Under the pieces are notes generated by a model that was not told the origin of the DNA, made no database searches, and saw nothing but the letters and a program-made list of their open reading frames with translations. Below are positions 1-7,775 of a stretch of 64,000 bases of DNA, in pieces. This DNA is from Bacillota bacterium (GTDB lineage: Bacteria; Bacillota; Clostridia; Lachnospirales; Cellulosilyticaceae): the NCBI GenBank assembly GCA_023410675.1, contig JAEYPM010000077.1, forward strand, positions 1-64,000, written 5' to 3'. A program made the position numbers and the translations under genes. How positions within the stretch are numbered: position 1 is the first letter of the stretch; every line of letters starts with the position of its first letter.

Positions 1-51
1 ACTATTTAAGCCAACATATATATTATATTTTTTTATAATCTTAATAAATTT

Positions 52-144
52 AATGTTACTATGTTACATCATTCATCAATCCATTGACTATCAAGTCTTA
101 GAGGGTGTAACATGAGAATCATTTTTAATGTTACATGATGTTAC
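52..144. repeat. ATGTTAC iteron cluster, candidate replication origin
   Basis: Five copies of ATGTTAC occur in 93 bases: direct at 53-59, 61-67, 128-134 and 138-144, and inverted at 107-113. They sit immediately after the primase/helicase stop codon and beside a very AT-rich stretch (about 15-55). In SaPI-type islands the origin is an iteron cluster at the 3' end of rep, so the position fits. Origin function is inferred. Confidence 0.6.
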
Positions 145-145
145 A

Positions 146-2176
146 CTATATAGGCATACTAAAATTCTGAATATAAGGTAATACATAATATCTTCCAACC
201 TTGCCCCCCATTCTCCTATATTCTTGCTTTATTCCCATAGCATTTAATACTTTTCCTATCCTTCTAGGTTCTAGCCTTCTACCTGTTTCTTTCTCAATAT
301 ATTCTGCTATAGCTAGAGAAGTAATAGGCTTCCATTGTTCTATAGGTTGACTAAAAGGTATTTCTTCTTCAATAATTATCTGCTCTGTACTTCTTACCAT
401 GTAAGATTCATTATGTTGCTCATTCTTTTCTTGTTCTTCTAGTGTTAAATAAGTTATATCTTGCTTCCTGTCATACATTAAGGCTATTTCACCCCATAAT
501 AGATTGATGTCAATTCCATGCTGATAGTCTATTTTAACTAAATCATACACAACATAACGCCTATTGCCTGTTGGGTCTCTTAGGAATTCATAATCATTAA
601 TTGTACCTATAAATGCCGTATGCCTTGGGTGCTTCCTTGCACTTCTTGCATAGGGTGGTCTAAACTCGTCAAACTTTTTACCTAAAAATGCTTTCATTTC
701 GTCTCTATCATTTTCCTTTAATGACTTCCCGAACTCTCCCAGCTCAACAACCCAATACTTTGTATTTTCTATCAAACTATCTTTGTCTTTAAGTTTTAAC
801 ATTACACCATCTTTAAAAAACTCGTTTAAATGCTCTCTAGGGAATAAACTTGCTATCCATGCTGTTTTGCCTATGCCTTGTTTACCCTTTAATATTGGCA
901 TAAAATCAATGAAATTTAGTTCATCATTATATGCTATATGTACACAACATAAGAGCCATTTTAATAGGATTTTATTAAAGAACTCTACATCTTCACCAGG
1001 TGCATAATGTAACGTTTTACATAGTTGATTTATAATAGAATACTCGGGCTTCTCTTGAAGATATTTCTCTTTACATATATTCAAGTACGTTATAACACTA
1101 TTGAACCTATCATCATAAGCTATGCAATACATAAAATCATATAGTTGGTCTTTTGAGAGTTTTAACCCTTCCATTTGGCACAATGTATTTAACTTTGTTA
1201 TACTAGAATCATAAGAGTTATGGACATTAATGTTACCTTTAATCTTAATTTCTCTTGATAGATCATTATATGAAACACTAATATTATGCTTATTAAGTAA
1301 TACCTTAAGATTTTCGTATATTTTAAGCTTTGTGCCATTGTCGCTACAAAAATAATCTGTTTGCTGTCCCTGGTCTGCTGGTGCGTTTTCTTCACTTTCT
1401 ATTAGGTCTATTAACTCTTGTTTTGTATGTCCTTCCTTTTCAATGTAATCTGTAACGTCTCCATGATCTAGTTTTGAAGTGGTCACAATTTTACACTTAG
1501 AAGCATACTTTTCAAGGTCTCTTTTAACTCGTGAAGCAAATTGTTTCCCTGGTACATCATTGTCTTGAAGTATAACAACATCTAGCTTATTAAATAGCTT
1601 TGAAAATTTAGGGTTCCAATCTCCTACCGCTCCAGGCGTAACAGCTGGCATGTCTAAACGTGTTAATGTATGTACATCCTTTTCACCTTCTACAATATAG
1701 ATTCTGTCACCTTCCTTTAATGTCTTGAAAACAATATTATTATAAAGTTGTTTATCTATTCCCTTTGTCACATCTTTATATATCACTTTGTCATTTTCGA
1801 CTTTACAGTATATTATTTTCTTACCTTCATACCTTAATTTGTAGTACAAAATATTCCCTTGCATATCTGTATATGGGTAAATATCTTCTAGTTTTAGTTT
1901 CCTTCCGTCATTTTTTATCCATACTTTAATTTTGTCTTTCCATGAAGTAGGAATATTATAGTTCTTTTCAGTAAATAAATCTGATAACGTCAATCCTTTT
2001 GAATTTAATATATCTACTGTGCTACATCCAGCATGACAATGTAATAAAGTCTTATCCTCTTTTATTGTAATTGTTAAACTTGCTTTATTATCATTATGTA
2101 CTGGACATAAGCATTGATATTGTGAGTTACCTGTCTGTTTTACGTTACTAAATTTATGTAAAATGTTTTCTTCCAC
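146..2176 (-). CDS. Primase/helicase: CHC2-like zinc finger, Toprim and VapE (D5-like) ATPase
   Basis: This 676-residue replication protein has three parts. A zinc finger uses C24, H27, C47 and C51. A Toprim-like primase core carries VEGEKD near 162-167 and DND at 205-207. A C-terminal VapE-family P-loop ATPase has GKQGIGKT at 431-438 and a Walker B-like VVELGE near 476-481. Such primase-helicase fusions replicate plasmids, phages and chromosomal islands. The start is GTG at 2176, nine bases after a GGGAGGG ribosome site. It is the last gene of the leftward set and ends just before the iteron cluster, which supports a role as the element's own replication initiator. It appears intact. Confidence 0.9.
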   Translation of the reverse strand: MEENILHKFSNVKQTGNSQYQCLCPVHNDNKASLTITIKEDKTLLHCHAGCSTVDILNSKGLTLSDLFTEKNYNIPTSWKDKIKVWIKNDGRKLKLEDIYPYTDMQGNILYYKLRYEGKKIIYCKVENDKVIYKDVTKGIDKQLYNNIVFKTLKEGDRIYIVEGEKDVHTLTRLDMPAVTPGAVGDWNPKFSKLFNKLDVVILQDNDVPGKQFASRVKRDLEKYASKCKIVTTSKLDHGDVTDYIEKEGHTKQELIDLIESEENAPADQGQQTDYFCSDNGTKLKIYENLKVLLNKHNISVSYNDLSREIKIKGNINVHNSYDSSITKLNTLCQMEGLKLSKDQLYDFMYCIAYDDRFNSVITYLNICKEKYLQEKPEYSIINQLCKTLHYAPGEDVEFFNKILLKWLLCCVHIAYNDELNFIDFMPILKGKQGIGKTAWIASLFPREHLNEFFKDGVMLKLKDKDSLIENTKYWVVELGEFGKSLKENDRDEMKAFLGKKFDEFRPPYARSARKHPRHTAFIGTINDYEFLRDPTGNRRYVVYDLVKIDYQHGIDINLLWGEIALMYDRKQDITYLTLEEQEKNEQHNESYMVRSTEQIIIEEEIPFSQPIEQWKPITSLAIAEYIEKETGRRLEPRRIGKVLNAMGIKQEYRRMGGKVGRYYVLPYIQNFSMPI

Positions 2177-2286
2177 GTTTTACCCTCCCCATGTCATTAG
2201 TCTAAGAATTAATAAGCCCATAGCACATTCACCCCTTTACTGTACAGTTGGACAAAAATGTTTAACTGTTACTGCTATCCTAATTA

Positions 2287-2520
2287 TTAGAATGTCATAC
2301 CTATATTATTTTCTAGCCATTTTTCAAGCTGTGATATAGGGATTAACGTTCTGCTCCCTATACGCAAACAAGGGAATCCCCTCGACCTTGTAAGCTGTCT
2401 AGCCTTGTTTTCTCCTATTCCTAAGACTTGGGCTAACTCTTTAACTGACAAGGTTTGTCTTTCTATGTTCTTCTTTTGCTCTGCTACTTTCTCTGTTAGA
2501 TCATTAATTAAAGTGTTCAT
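2287..2520 (-). CDS. Excisionase-like helix-turn-helix protein
   Basis: This 77-residue protein has a MerR-type/HTH_17 winged helix in its last 55 residues: SVKELAQVLGIGENKARQLT, then a wing with RIGSRTLIP and a closing helix. Small proteins of this kind are excisionases (Xis) or auxiliary replication regulators of integrative elements. An AAGGAGT ribosome site lies upstream of the ATG. It lies between the unknown 114-residue protein and the primase in the leftward set, where xis is found in SaPI-type islands. It could instead be a pure DNA-binding regulator. Confidence 0.75.
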   Translation of the reverse strand: MNTLINDLTEKVAEQKKNIERQTLSVKELAQVLGIGENKARQLTRSRGFPCLRIGSRTLIPISQLEKWLENNIGMTF

Positions 2521-2541
2521 TGTATCAACTCCTTGATATAT

Positions 2542-2886
2542 TTATTCTTCGTCTAGATCAATGCCGAGTTCTTCAAATAGTTTCATGCTTACATTACTCC
2601 ATTCATTTTGAATAAGCTCTATATGATCTTGATATGTAGATTCTCGAGAAATTCCATCAACTACTACATTAGATACCTTGCCATTAACTACCTCTTGAAA
2701 GTCTCTTAATATTGCTTTGATAAAATCTATGTTTTCTTGCTCTTCTATTTCTCTAACTTTTTCTTCTGCAATCATGGTAATTTCTTCTAACCTTCCTTGT
2801 GGTGTCAAACTTTCAAATTCTGTCAAATTAATTAACCCCATTTCTGCTATTGCTTTAATTACCTTTTCAATCATGTCCCTTTTCAT
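2542..2886 (-). CDS. Uncharacterised element protein
   Basis: I do not recognise this 114-residue protein. It is predicted mostly alpha-helical and acidic, with a charged heptad-like stretch (EEKVREIEEQENIDFIKAI) and no membrane segment or cysteine cluster. The ribosome site AAAGGAG is well placed before ATG 2886. It is the second gene of the leftward early set. In chromosomal islands this slot often holds small regulators or phage-interference proteins, but nothing in the sequence proves either. Confidence 0.7.
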   Translation of the reverse strand: MKRDMIEKVIKAIAEMGLINLTEFESLTPQGRLEEITMIAEEKVREIEEQENIDFIKAILRDFQEVVNGKVSNVVVDGISRESTYQDHIELIQNEWSNVSMKLFEELGIDLDEE

Positions 2887-2921
2887 ATTATCAATCTCCT
2901 TTGTATTTAAATTTATTTTTC

Positions 2922-3107
2922 TTATGAAAAGAAAAGCGTTTGTACATCTGTGTCAAGTGCTTCGGCAAGTTTTAACATTAGTTCTTTTGGAACTCTCATG
3001 TCCTCACCATTTTCAATTTTTGATAATACACTTCTGCTTATTCCTACAGCTTCGCAAATTTGTTTTTGTGTTAATTTCTTTTTCTTTCTTGCAATCATAA
3101 CATTCAT
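2922..3107 (-). CDS. Small XRE-family regulator (Str/Cro-like)
   Basis: This 61-residue Cro/cI-type HTH protein is little more than the DNA-binding domain (ARKKKKLTQKQICEAVGISR, then VLSKIENGEDMRVP). I chose ATG 3107 because AAGGAGG lies seven bases upstream. An earlier in-frame ATG at 3128 would overlap that site. It is the first gene of the leftward transcript and is divergent from the repressor at 3258. Its promoter is covered by two 18-bp operators, so it is probably the antagonist or early regulator of the element's switch. Confidence 0.85.
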   Translation of the reverse strand: MNVMIARKKKKLTQKQICEAVGISRSVLSKIENGEDMRVPKELMLKLAEALDTDVQTLFFS

Positions 3108-3257
3108 GGTATAACCCTCCTTTTTCATACATTTGTGTGAATCCTATATTTATTATAATTCATACATTTGTGTGAAGTCAAGTACATTTTATTATTAATT
3201 TGCTATTTTGTTTACAAACATGTGAAAAATGCTATACTAATTATAGGTGGTGATATT
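3108..3257. promoter_or_regulatory. Divergent switch region with two identical 18-bp operators
   Basis: The imperfect palindrome TTCATACATTTGTGTGAA occurs twice without change, at 3124-3141 and 3159-3176. The leftward promoter reads TTGACT (3176-3181), an 18-base spacer, then TATAAT (3152-3157). One operator fills the spacer exactly and the other covers the start region up to the ribosome site. A rightward promoter for the repressor is TTTACA (3211-3216), 16 bases, TATACT (3233-3238), and a weaker operator-like half site overlaps its -35. This is a cI/cro-like switch, inferred from layout. Confidence 0.75.
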
Positions 3258-3770
3258 ATGAATGTAGGCGAGAGGATAAAGACAATAAGAAAACTTAATG
3301 GATTATCTCAACTTGAATTAGCAAACAAGTGCGGATTAAACAGAAATAGTATTTATAATTACGAAAAAGGAAAAAGGCACCCAAAAAGTGATGATTTGCA
3401 ATCAATAGCAAATGCACTAAATATTCCATCTCACTATTTGATAGGGAATGATGATACAGAGGCTTTTAATGATGCTCTTGTGAATGATATAGCTGTAAAT
3501 CTATCCAAATTAGTAAAATCAAAAGATGCTGATACTAATATGATAGGTAAACAAATAGATATTATTATTCAAAATATGGTAAACAATCTTTGTTTAGAAG
3601 ACGAGCTTATAATTTCTATTTATAAATCACATTTTTGTAATCTATTAAAACAAATAGCAAATATAACGGATCCTAGCGGGTATTTTAATGATCATGAATA
3701 TTTACAAATATTAGATAATATCACAGATTATATTAACGATAAGAGTGGTAATACTAAAAAAGGAACGTGA
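3258..3770 (+). CDS. cI-like XRE repressor (Stl-like) of the element
   Basis: This 170-residue protein has an N-terminal XRE helix-turn-helix (residues about 5-60, with LSQLELANKCGLNRNSIYNY) and a C-terminal helical domain without the LexA/cI Ser-Lys protease signature. It should therefore be relieved by an antirepressor and not by self-cleavage, as in Stl of SaPIs. ATG 3258 follows AGGTGGTG; an upstream in-frame start at 3168 lies inside the operator region and is unlikely. It overlaps the integrase region by coupling: its TGA sits six bases before the integrase ATG. The twin operators upstream are its probable target. Confidence 0.8.
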   Translation: MNVGERIKTIRKLNGLSQLELANKCGLNRNSIYNYEKGKRHPKSDDLQSIANALNIPSHYLIGNDDTEAFNDALVNDIAVNLSKLVKSKDADTNMIGKQIDIIIQNMVNNLCLEDELIISIYKSHFCNLLKQIANITDPSGYFNDHEYLQILDNITDYINDKSGNTKKGT

Positions 3771-3775
3771 AGCCA

Positions 3776-4963
3776 ATGCCAAAAAAGAAAAGGAATAAAG
3801 CAAACGGAGAAGGCACCATATGGGCTGAAAAACGCAACGGAAAGCCTTATTATCGTGGTTGCTATATAATAGGCTATGGCGATAACGGAAAGCCCATAAG
3901 AAAGCTTTTTTCAAGCTATGATAAGAAGGTTGTAATTGATAAAATGGCAGAATATAGGACCCAAAAAAACGCTGGTCTTACCTCTTCCAATGAAAAGATA
4001 ACCTTGCAACAATGGTTTTATACTTGGTTATTTGAGTTTAGAATTAATGATCTGAAGCCTACATCATTTGAACGTTATGAGGGAATATATAGGAACTATG
4101 TTAAAGATACCCCACTTGGTAGGCTGAAATTAGTTGATATACGTGCTACTGACCTTCAAACTTACTATAATAGTCTATTAGAACAAGGATACACTTCTAA
4201 CGTTATAAGGACCCTTAACAAGCATTTAAAGACTTGTATTAGTGAAGCCATAAAGCAAGGCTATATAGCAAGGAATTACTGTTCTCTTGTTAATTTACCT
4301 AAATCCATAGATACTGATACTGATATATGCGTATTTACCCCAGAGGAACAAAAAACGTTCATTAATTCATTAGCTACTCATAGACAACGTGCGTTATTTA
4401 TACTTGCCCTTGGTAGTGGTTTAAGGCTTGGTGAGATCATGGCGTTAAAATGGTCTGATATTGACCTTGTAAATAATTCGTTAAACGTTAATAGAGCAAT
4501 TTCTCAAATATCTAAGGTTGGGAAAGATGGTTCTAGGACATGGTCTAAATTAGAACATCCACCAAAAACAAGAAGTAGTATTAGAGTGATTCCATTACCT
4601 ACAAAGGTTATTAAGGAATTGAAACAGCATAAGGCAAGGCAGAACGAGGAAAAACTTAAAAATGGAGAACTTTATCAGGACAATGATCTTGTGTTCTGTA
4701 CTGAATTAGGTAATTACCTTGATACACGTAATCTAACAAGGGCTTACGCTAGAGCATTAGCAAGGGCTGGCATACCTCATAAGAAATTTCATTCATTAAG
4801 GCATACTTACGCCACTAGGCTATTCGAAAATGATGTCTCAATTAAAACTGTTCAATCTTTAATGGGACATAGTGATATAGGTACCACAATGAATATATAC
4901 ACTCATGTTATGCCGGAGAAAATGACAAAAGACGTTCAAAAACTCAATCACTTATTCATGTGA
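3776..4963 (+). CDS. Tyrosine recombinase / integrase
   Basis: This 395-residue phage-type integrase has an arm-binding domain (about 1-60), a SAM-like core-binding domain (about 75-165) and the catalytic domain with R217 (GSGLRLGE), H339 and R342 (HSLRHT), H365 (LMGHSD) and Y375 (NIYTH), counted from ATG 3776. An alternative GTG at 3767 overlaps the previous stop but sits too close to the AAGGAA site; ATG 3776 is ten bases away and preferred. It lies 120 bases from the 3' end of tRNA-Arg, the normal attachment site of this family, and is probably co-transcribed with the repressor. All catalytic residues are present. Confidence 0.93.
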   Translation: MPKKKRNKANGEGTIWAEKRNGKPYYRGCYIIGYGDNGKPIRKLFSSYDKKVVIDKMAEYRTQKNAGLTSSNEKITLQQWFYTWLFEFRINDLKPTSFERYEGIYRNYVKDTPLGRLKLVDIRATDLQTYYNSLLEQGYTSNVIRTLNKHLKTCISEAIKQGYIARNYCSLVNLPKSIDTDTDICVFTPEEQKTFINSLATHRQRALFILALGSGLRLGEIMALKWSDIDLVNNSLNVNRAISQISKVGKDGSRTWSKLEHPPKTRSSIRVIPLPTKVIKELKQHKARQNEEKLKNGELYQDNDLVFCTELGNYLDTRNLTRAYARALARAGIPHKKFHSLRHTYATRLFENDVSIKTVQSLMGHSDIGTTMNIYTHVMPEKMTKDVQKLNHLFM

Positions 4964-4979
4964 TTATATTTTTTTACTT

Positions 4980-5001
4980 TTTACTACACATTTACTACAC
5001 A
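4980..5001 (+). repeat. Tandem TTTACTACACA pair, candidate integrase arm sites
   Basis: TTTACTACACA occurs twice head to tail (4980-4990 and 4991-5001), between the integrase stop and the tRNA-Arg 3' end. Short direct repeats at this place are typical arm-type binding sites of lambda/Tn916-like integrases. The function is inferred from position. Confidence 0.5.
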
Positions 5002-5035
5002 CTTTTTGATTATTACACATTAAAAATAAGAAAAA

Positions 5036-5071
5036 GGTAAGTCCTGTATACTTTGATACACAAGGCTTGCC
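5036..5071. terminator. Hairpin between integrase and tRNA-Arg
   Basis: GGTAAGTC (5036-5043) can pair with GGCTTGCC (5064-5071) using G-U pairs in the rightward RNA. On the opposite strand two C-A mismatches appear, but a T-rich tract follows. It may end the integrase transcript, the tRNA transcript, or both. It is a weak call. Confidence 0.4.
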
Positions 5072-5083
5072 TCTCTTTGTCTA

Positions 5084-5157
5084 TGCACGCAGTAGGATTC
5101 GAACCCACGGCATTCTGATCCGAAGTCAGACGCTCTATCCAGCTGAGCTATGCGTGC
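5084..5157 (-). tRNA. tRNA-Arg (anticodon TCG)
   Basis: Read on the minus strand, the 74 bases fold as a full tRNA. The 7-bp acceptor stem is GCACGCA/TGCGTGC. The D arm contains AGCTCAGCTGGATAGAGC. The anticodon arm TCTGA-CTTCGGA-TCAGA has TCG at 34-36, and the T arm contains GGTTCGAATCC. The discriminator is A and CCA is not encoded. It decodes CGA. The integrated element abuts its 3' end, which supplies the attachment core. Confidence 0.97.
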
Positions 5158-5240
5158 TTATTTTTTGTTAACTATTTTATTATAATCTTGTAATCTGGTA
5201 ATGTAAATATAGAATTCACATTTTAAATATAATGGAGTAT

Positions 5241-5286
5241 AAAAAAAGTACCTCCAATAACCTTATGATTTCTATAGGCTTTGGAG
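5241..5286 (-). terminator. Weak terminator after the TetR gene
   Basis: On the minus strand CTCCAA (from 5286-5281) can pair with TTGGAG (5257-5252), followed by a run of seven T at 5247-5241. The loop is long, so the call is tentative. Confidence 0.35.
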
Positions 5287-5299
5287 ATAGATAACGCTA

Positions 5300-5947
5300 T
5301 TAAAATTTCCATATTTTTTGAAGGATATCTAAATAATTTATGTTGGGATTCAAGTAGCCTACTAGGTAACTTCCTACTAAAGATCCTGTAAGAATGCTCG
5401 CGAGCTCACTACTACTTAGTTCTAATGATATATCCCCTTTTCTTTTGGCTTCTTGGCAGATTTCATCAAAGATCTTGCTAAAAGTAAGAGCATTATAATA
5501 GCTATATTCTTCATCATCAATACCATTATAAAAGTATACAAATTCAGCATCTGTAAGCTTCATTTCATTGTGCTCTTCCCCTACATTGATTAAAAAATTA
5601 AAGTAATTGTTGATAAATCTAGAATACTGAGTTTCTTCATTAAACCATTTGTATATTTCATTGAGCTTGTCTTTAAATGATCTTTCTTTTTTCCAGTTTT
5701 TTATTCTTAAAGCAATTTTGATCGTAAAAATCCTTAAGTAATAATGAAAAACATGCTCCTTAGTAGGAAAATAATTAAAAAAAGTTCCTCTGGATATCTG
5801 AGCTTTTTGGCAAATCTCATCTATAGTAATAGAAGAAAAATCTTTCTCTTTTAGTAAGCTTAAAACTGCTTTTAATATCGTCGTTCTCGTCTTGACAAAA
5901 TTTATTTTTCTCAGTGAAAACCGCTCCAATGACTGATACATAGTCAT
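5300..5947 (-). CDS. TetR/AcrR-family regulator
   Basis: This 215-residue protein has an N-terminal TetR helix-turn-helix (about residues 20-75, with ITIDEICQKAQISRGTFFNY followed by FPTKEHVF) and an all-helical ligand domain. The usual family length is 190-220. ATG 5947 follows AAGGAGAG. It stands alone and is divergent from the carboxypeptidase gene. An inverted repeat at 6043-6073 in the shared spacer is a possible operator. The ligand and regulated genes cannot be told from sequence. The C-terminal YLVGYLNPN stretch resembles regulators of efflux systems, but no transporter is adjacent. Confidence 0.88.
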   Translation of the reverse strand: MTMYQSLERFSLRKINFVKTRTTILKAVLSLLKEKDFSSITIDEICQKAQISRGTFFNYFPTKEHVFHYYLRIFTIKIALRIKNWKKERSFKDKLNEIYKWFNEETQYSRFINNYFNFLINVGEEHNEMKLTDAEFVYFYNGIDDEEYSYYNALTFSKIFDEICQEAKRKGDISLELSSSELASILTGSLVGSYLVGYLNPNINYLDILQKIWKF

Positions 5948-6042
5948 AAACTTCTCTCCTTATAGCAATTTCTAGTAATCATTCCTTTAGAGTATTGTCT
6001 ATTATCTGTATATTATTCAATACTAAAAGATTTATTTTTATT

Positions 6043-6073
6043 GGAGTATATAGATTTTCACTTCAAATACTCC
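6043..6073. repeat. GGAGTAT inverted repeat in the tetR-dac spacer
   Basis: GGAGTAT (6043-6049) and ATACTCC (6067-6073) flank 17 AT-rich bases. It could be the TetR operator. The same GGAGTAT end is found in the larger dyad at 43476-43539, so it may instead belong to a dispersed repeat. Confidence 0.45.
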
Positions 6074-6152
6074 CTACTTTTATTGTATAATATATGATAA
6101 ATTGCTATAATCAATATTGATTTTACATAATTTTTATATCTTAAATGTTATA

Positions 6153-6203
6153 GAGAAATAACTCAAAATACTTAACTGACTAATCTCCTAAACAATGTTT
6201 CTC
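6153..6203 (+). repeat. Dispersed ~50-bp dyad repeat, copy 1
   Basis: Left arm GAGAAATAA and right arm TGTTTCTC enclose an AT-rich centre; CTTAG follows. Spacing and centre (AATACTTAACTGACTAATC) match the copy at 49533. It lies 70 bases before the carboxypeptidase start. Confidence 0.6.
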
Positions 6204-6272
6204 TTAGATCGCTTCTCAGTAAATTCACTTAAGTTACTTACGTGTTACTATTATAAAAGGAGGATTCTATTT

Positions 6273-7649
6273 ATGAAAAATAAATTGTATCTTATCTTAA
6301 TAGCTTATAGTGTCTGTATTTTTTACTATTTTAACAGTTTTGCTTATCCTACGCCTTCTCTTCATTCAGAAGGGGCTATACTTATTGAAGCCAAAAGTGG
6401 CACTATTATTTATCAAAAGAATGCCCATGCAAAATTTTATCCTGCTAGCACAACAAAGCTTCTTACCTGTGCTTTACTTCTAGAAAATGTAGACCTTGAA
6501 TCCTCTATTACAAAAACTGCTGATTCCATAAAAAATGTTCCTTCTGATAGTAGTCACATAGGGCTTAAAAAAGGTGATACTTACTCAGCATTAGATGGAA
6601 TCTATGCTATACTTCTGGCATCTGACAACTATGTGGCTTATGATATGGCTCAAAAAAGTAGTGGAAGTATTACTGCCTTCTCTAATAAAATGAATGCTAA
6701 GGCAAAAGAAATAGGAACACTAAACTCACATTTTGTAAATCCTCATGGTTATCATGATGAAAATCACTATACAACACCTTATGACTTAGCAAAAATCACG
6801 CAATATGCTTATAGCAAGCCTTTATTAGAAGATATTTCTGGAACATTCTCGTATAATTTTAAAGTCATCAATAAAAATCAAACCATTCCCTTTAAAAATA
6901 CTTCTATGCTTATCAATAATCAAAGTGACTACTATAATCCAAACGTCCTTGCTTCAAAAACTGGTTTTCATACACCAGCTAAAAGAACGCTTGCAGCTAA
7001 GGCAAAGTATCCTAATATAGAGCTTATAGCAGTTGTCATGAAATCGGATTCCCCTTATCAATTTGAAGACATCAATGCTTTATTTGATTACGGCAGTAAA
7101 CATTTTGAAGCTAACTATACCGAAAATAGCTCTTCTGACAACAATGTTGTTATTATCAATAAAACTTATTCGCCTCAGTTTGAAGAATATGTTACCTATG
7201 CTTTAGAGGAGGGCTGGATAGAGCCTTCTGTACGTAATTACTGTGATCCAATAACAACTAAAGAATTTTTAGAGCTTCTAGAGCAAGCACTCCCAAAACA
7301 ATATGCCTCTTCTATATTAAATCAATATTTACAAGAAGACGCTTCTATGATCTACAAAGATAATTCATTAATAAAAAGAAAGGATGCTGCTCTTATACTT
7401 GAAGATCTCTCTCGATCTTTACATCTTACCCCTGTTATCTTAACAATAAATCCTAACATACCTGATAACTATCCTGCAGATACTAACTATGGGAAAAGCA
7501 TTCAATATGTAGTAAAAGCTAGAATTTTAGGGGAGAAAAATACGCCATTTTATCCTGAAAAGTCATTAACTTATCAAGAGGCACTTGGTGTTGCCCATAG
7601 GATTCATAACCTGTTCTATAATTCTTTTCCTTATATATTTATCATATAA
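6273..7649 (+). CDS. D-alanyl-D-alanine carboxypeptidase (S11) with SLH-like tail
   Basis: This 458-residue penicillin-binding protein trims the terminal D-Ala of peptidoglycan stem peptides outside the cell. It has a signal peptide (residues 1-25, ending SFAYP) and an S11 serine domain with S59-T-T-K62, S117-D-N119 and K229-T-G231. After about residue 310 comes an extra region. Its end (about 405-455) looks like an S-layer homology repeat: IPDNYPADTNYGKSIQY, then FYPEKSLTYQEALGVAHRI. ATG 6273 has an ideal AAAGGAGG; the longer in-frame start at 6195 lies inside a repeat and has none. The SLH-like tail replaces the amphipathic helix usual in DacA/DacF. Confidence 0.9.
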   Translation: MKNKLYLILIAYSVCIFYYFNSFAYPTPSLHSEGAILIEAKSGTIIYQKNAHAKFYPASTTKLLTCALLLENVDLESSITKTADSIKNVPSDSSHIGLKKGDTYSALDGIYAILLASDNYVAYDMAQKSSGSITAFSNKMNAKAKEIGTLNSHFVNPHGYHDENHYTTPYDLAKITQYAYSKPLLEDISGTFSYNFKVINKNQTIPFKNTSMLINNQSDYYNPNVLASKTGFHTPAKRTLAAKAKYPNIELIAVVMKSDSPYQFEDINALFDYGSKHFEANYTENSSSDNNVVIINKTYSPQFEEYVTYALEEGWIEPSVRNYCDPITTKEFLELLEQALPKQYASSILNQYLQEDASMIYKDNSLIKRKDAALILEDLSRSLHLTPVILTINPNIPDNYPADTNYGKSIQYVVKARILGEKNTPFYPEKSLTYQEALGVAHRIHNLFYNSFPYIFII

Positions 7650-7695
7650 AAATGATTACTTAATTAATTCATAAAATTATTTTTTATTCTATGTG

Positions 7696-7738
7696 TTGAC
7701 AAAACAACTCTTTACTTAGTAATATATTGAACTATAAT
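7696..7738 (+). promoter_or_regulatory. Promoter region of asd
   Basis: TTGACA at 7696-7701 and TAATAT at 7720-7725 are 18 bases apart. TTTACT (7711-7716) with TATAAT (7733-7738) is a second candidate with a 16-base spacer. Either would give a short leader before asd. Confidence 0.5.
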
Positions 7739-7775
7739 ATATAGTGTTATGAACATTAATTTTCGAGGTGAGCAA

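Larger units (their letters stand above)
1..5090. mobile_element. Integrase end of a PICI-like integrated element at tRNA-Arg
   Basis: The block holds a tyrosine integrase next to the 3' end of a tRNA gene, a repressor read in the same direction, and a divergent set (XRE regulator, unknown protein, excisionase-like HTH, primase/helicase) ending at repeats. This is the order known for phage-inducible chromosomal islands (int-stl, then str-xis-pri-rep-ori). The element must continue left of base 1, because integration into a tRNA 3' end puts the island on the integrase side. The far attachment site and any packaging or cargo genes are therefore not visible. A small ICE or a prophage remnant is the alternative. 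Confidence is high for an integrated element and moderate for a PICI. Confidence 0.8.

Noticed and set aside
5300..6073. TetR gene and neighbours as part of the integrated element
   Set aside because: They lie beyond the tRNA-Arg 5' side, outside the att-bounded region; composition matches the chromosome.
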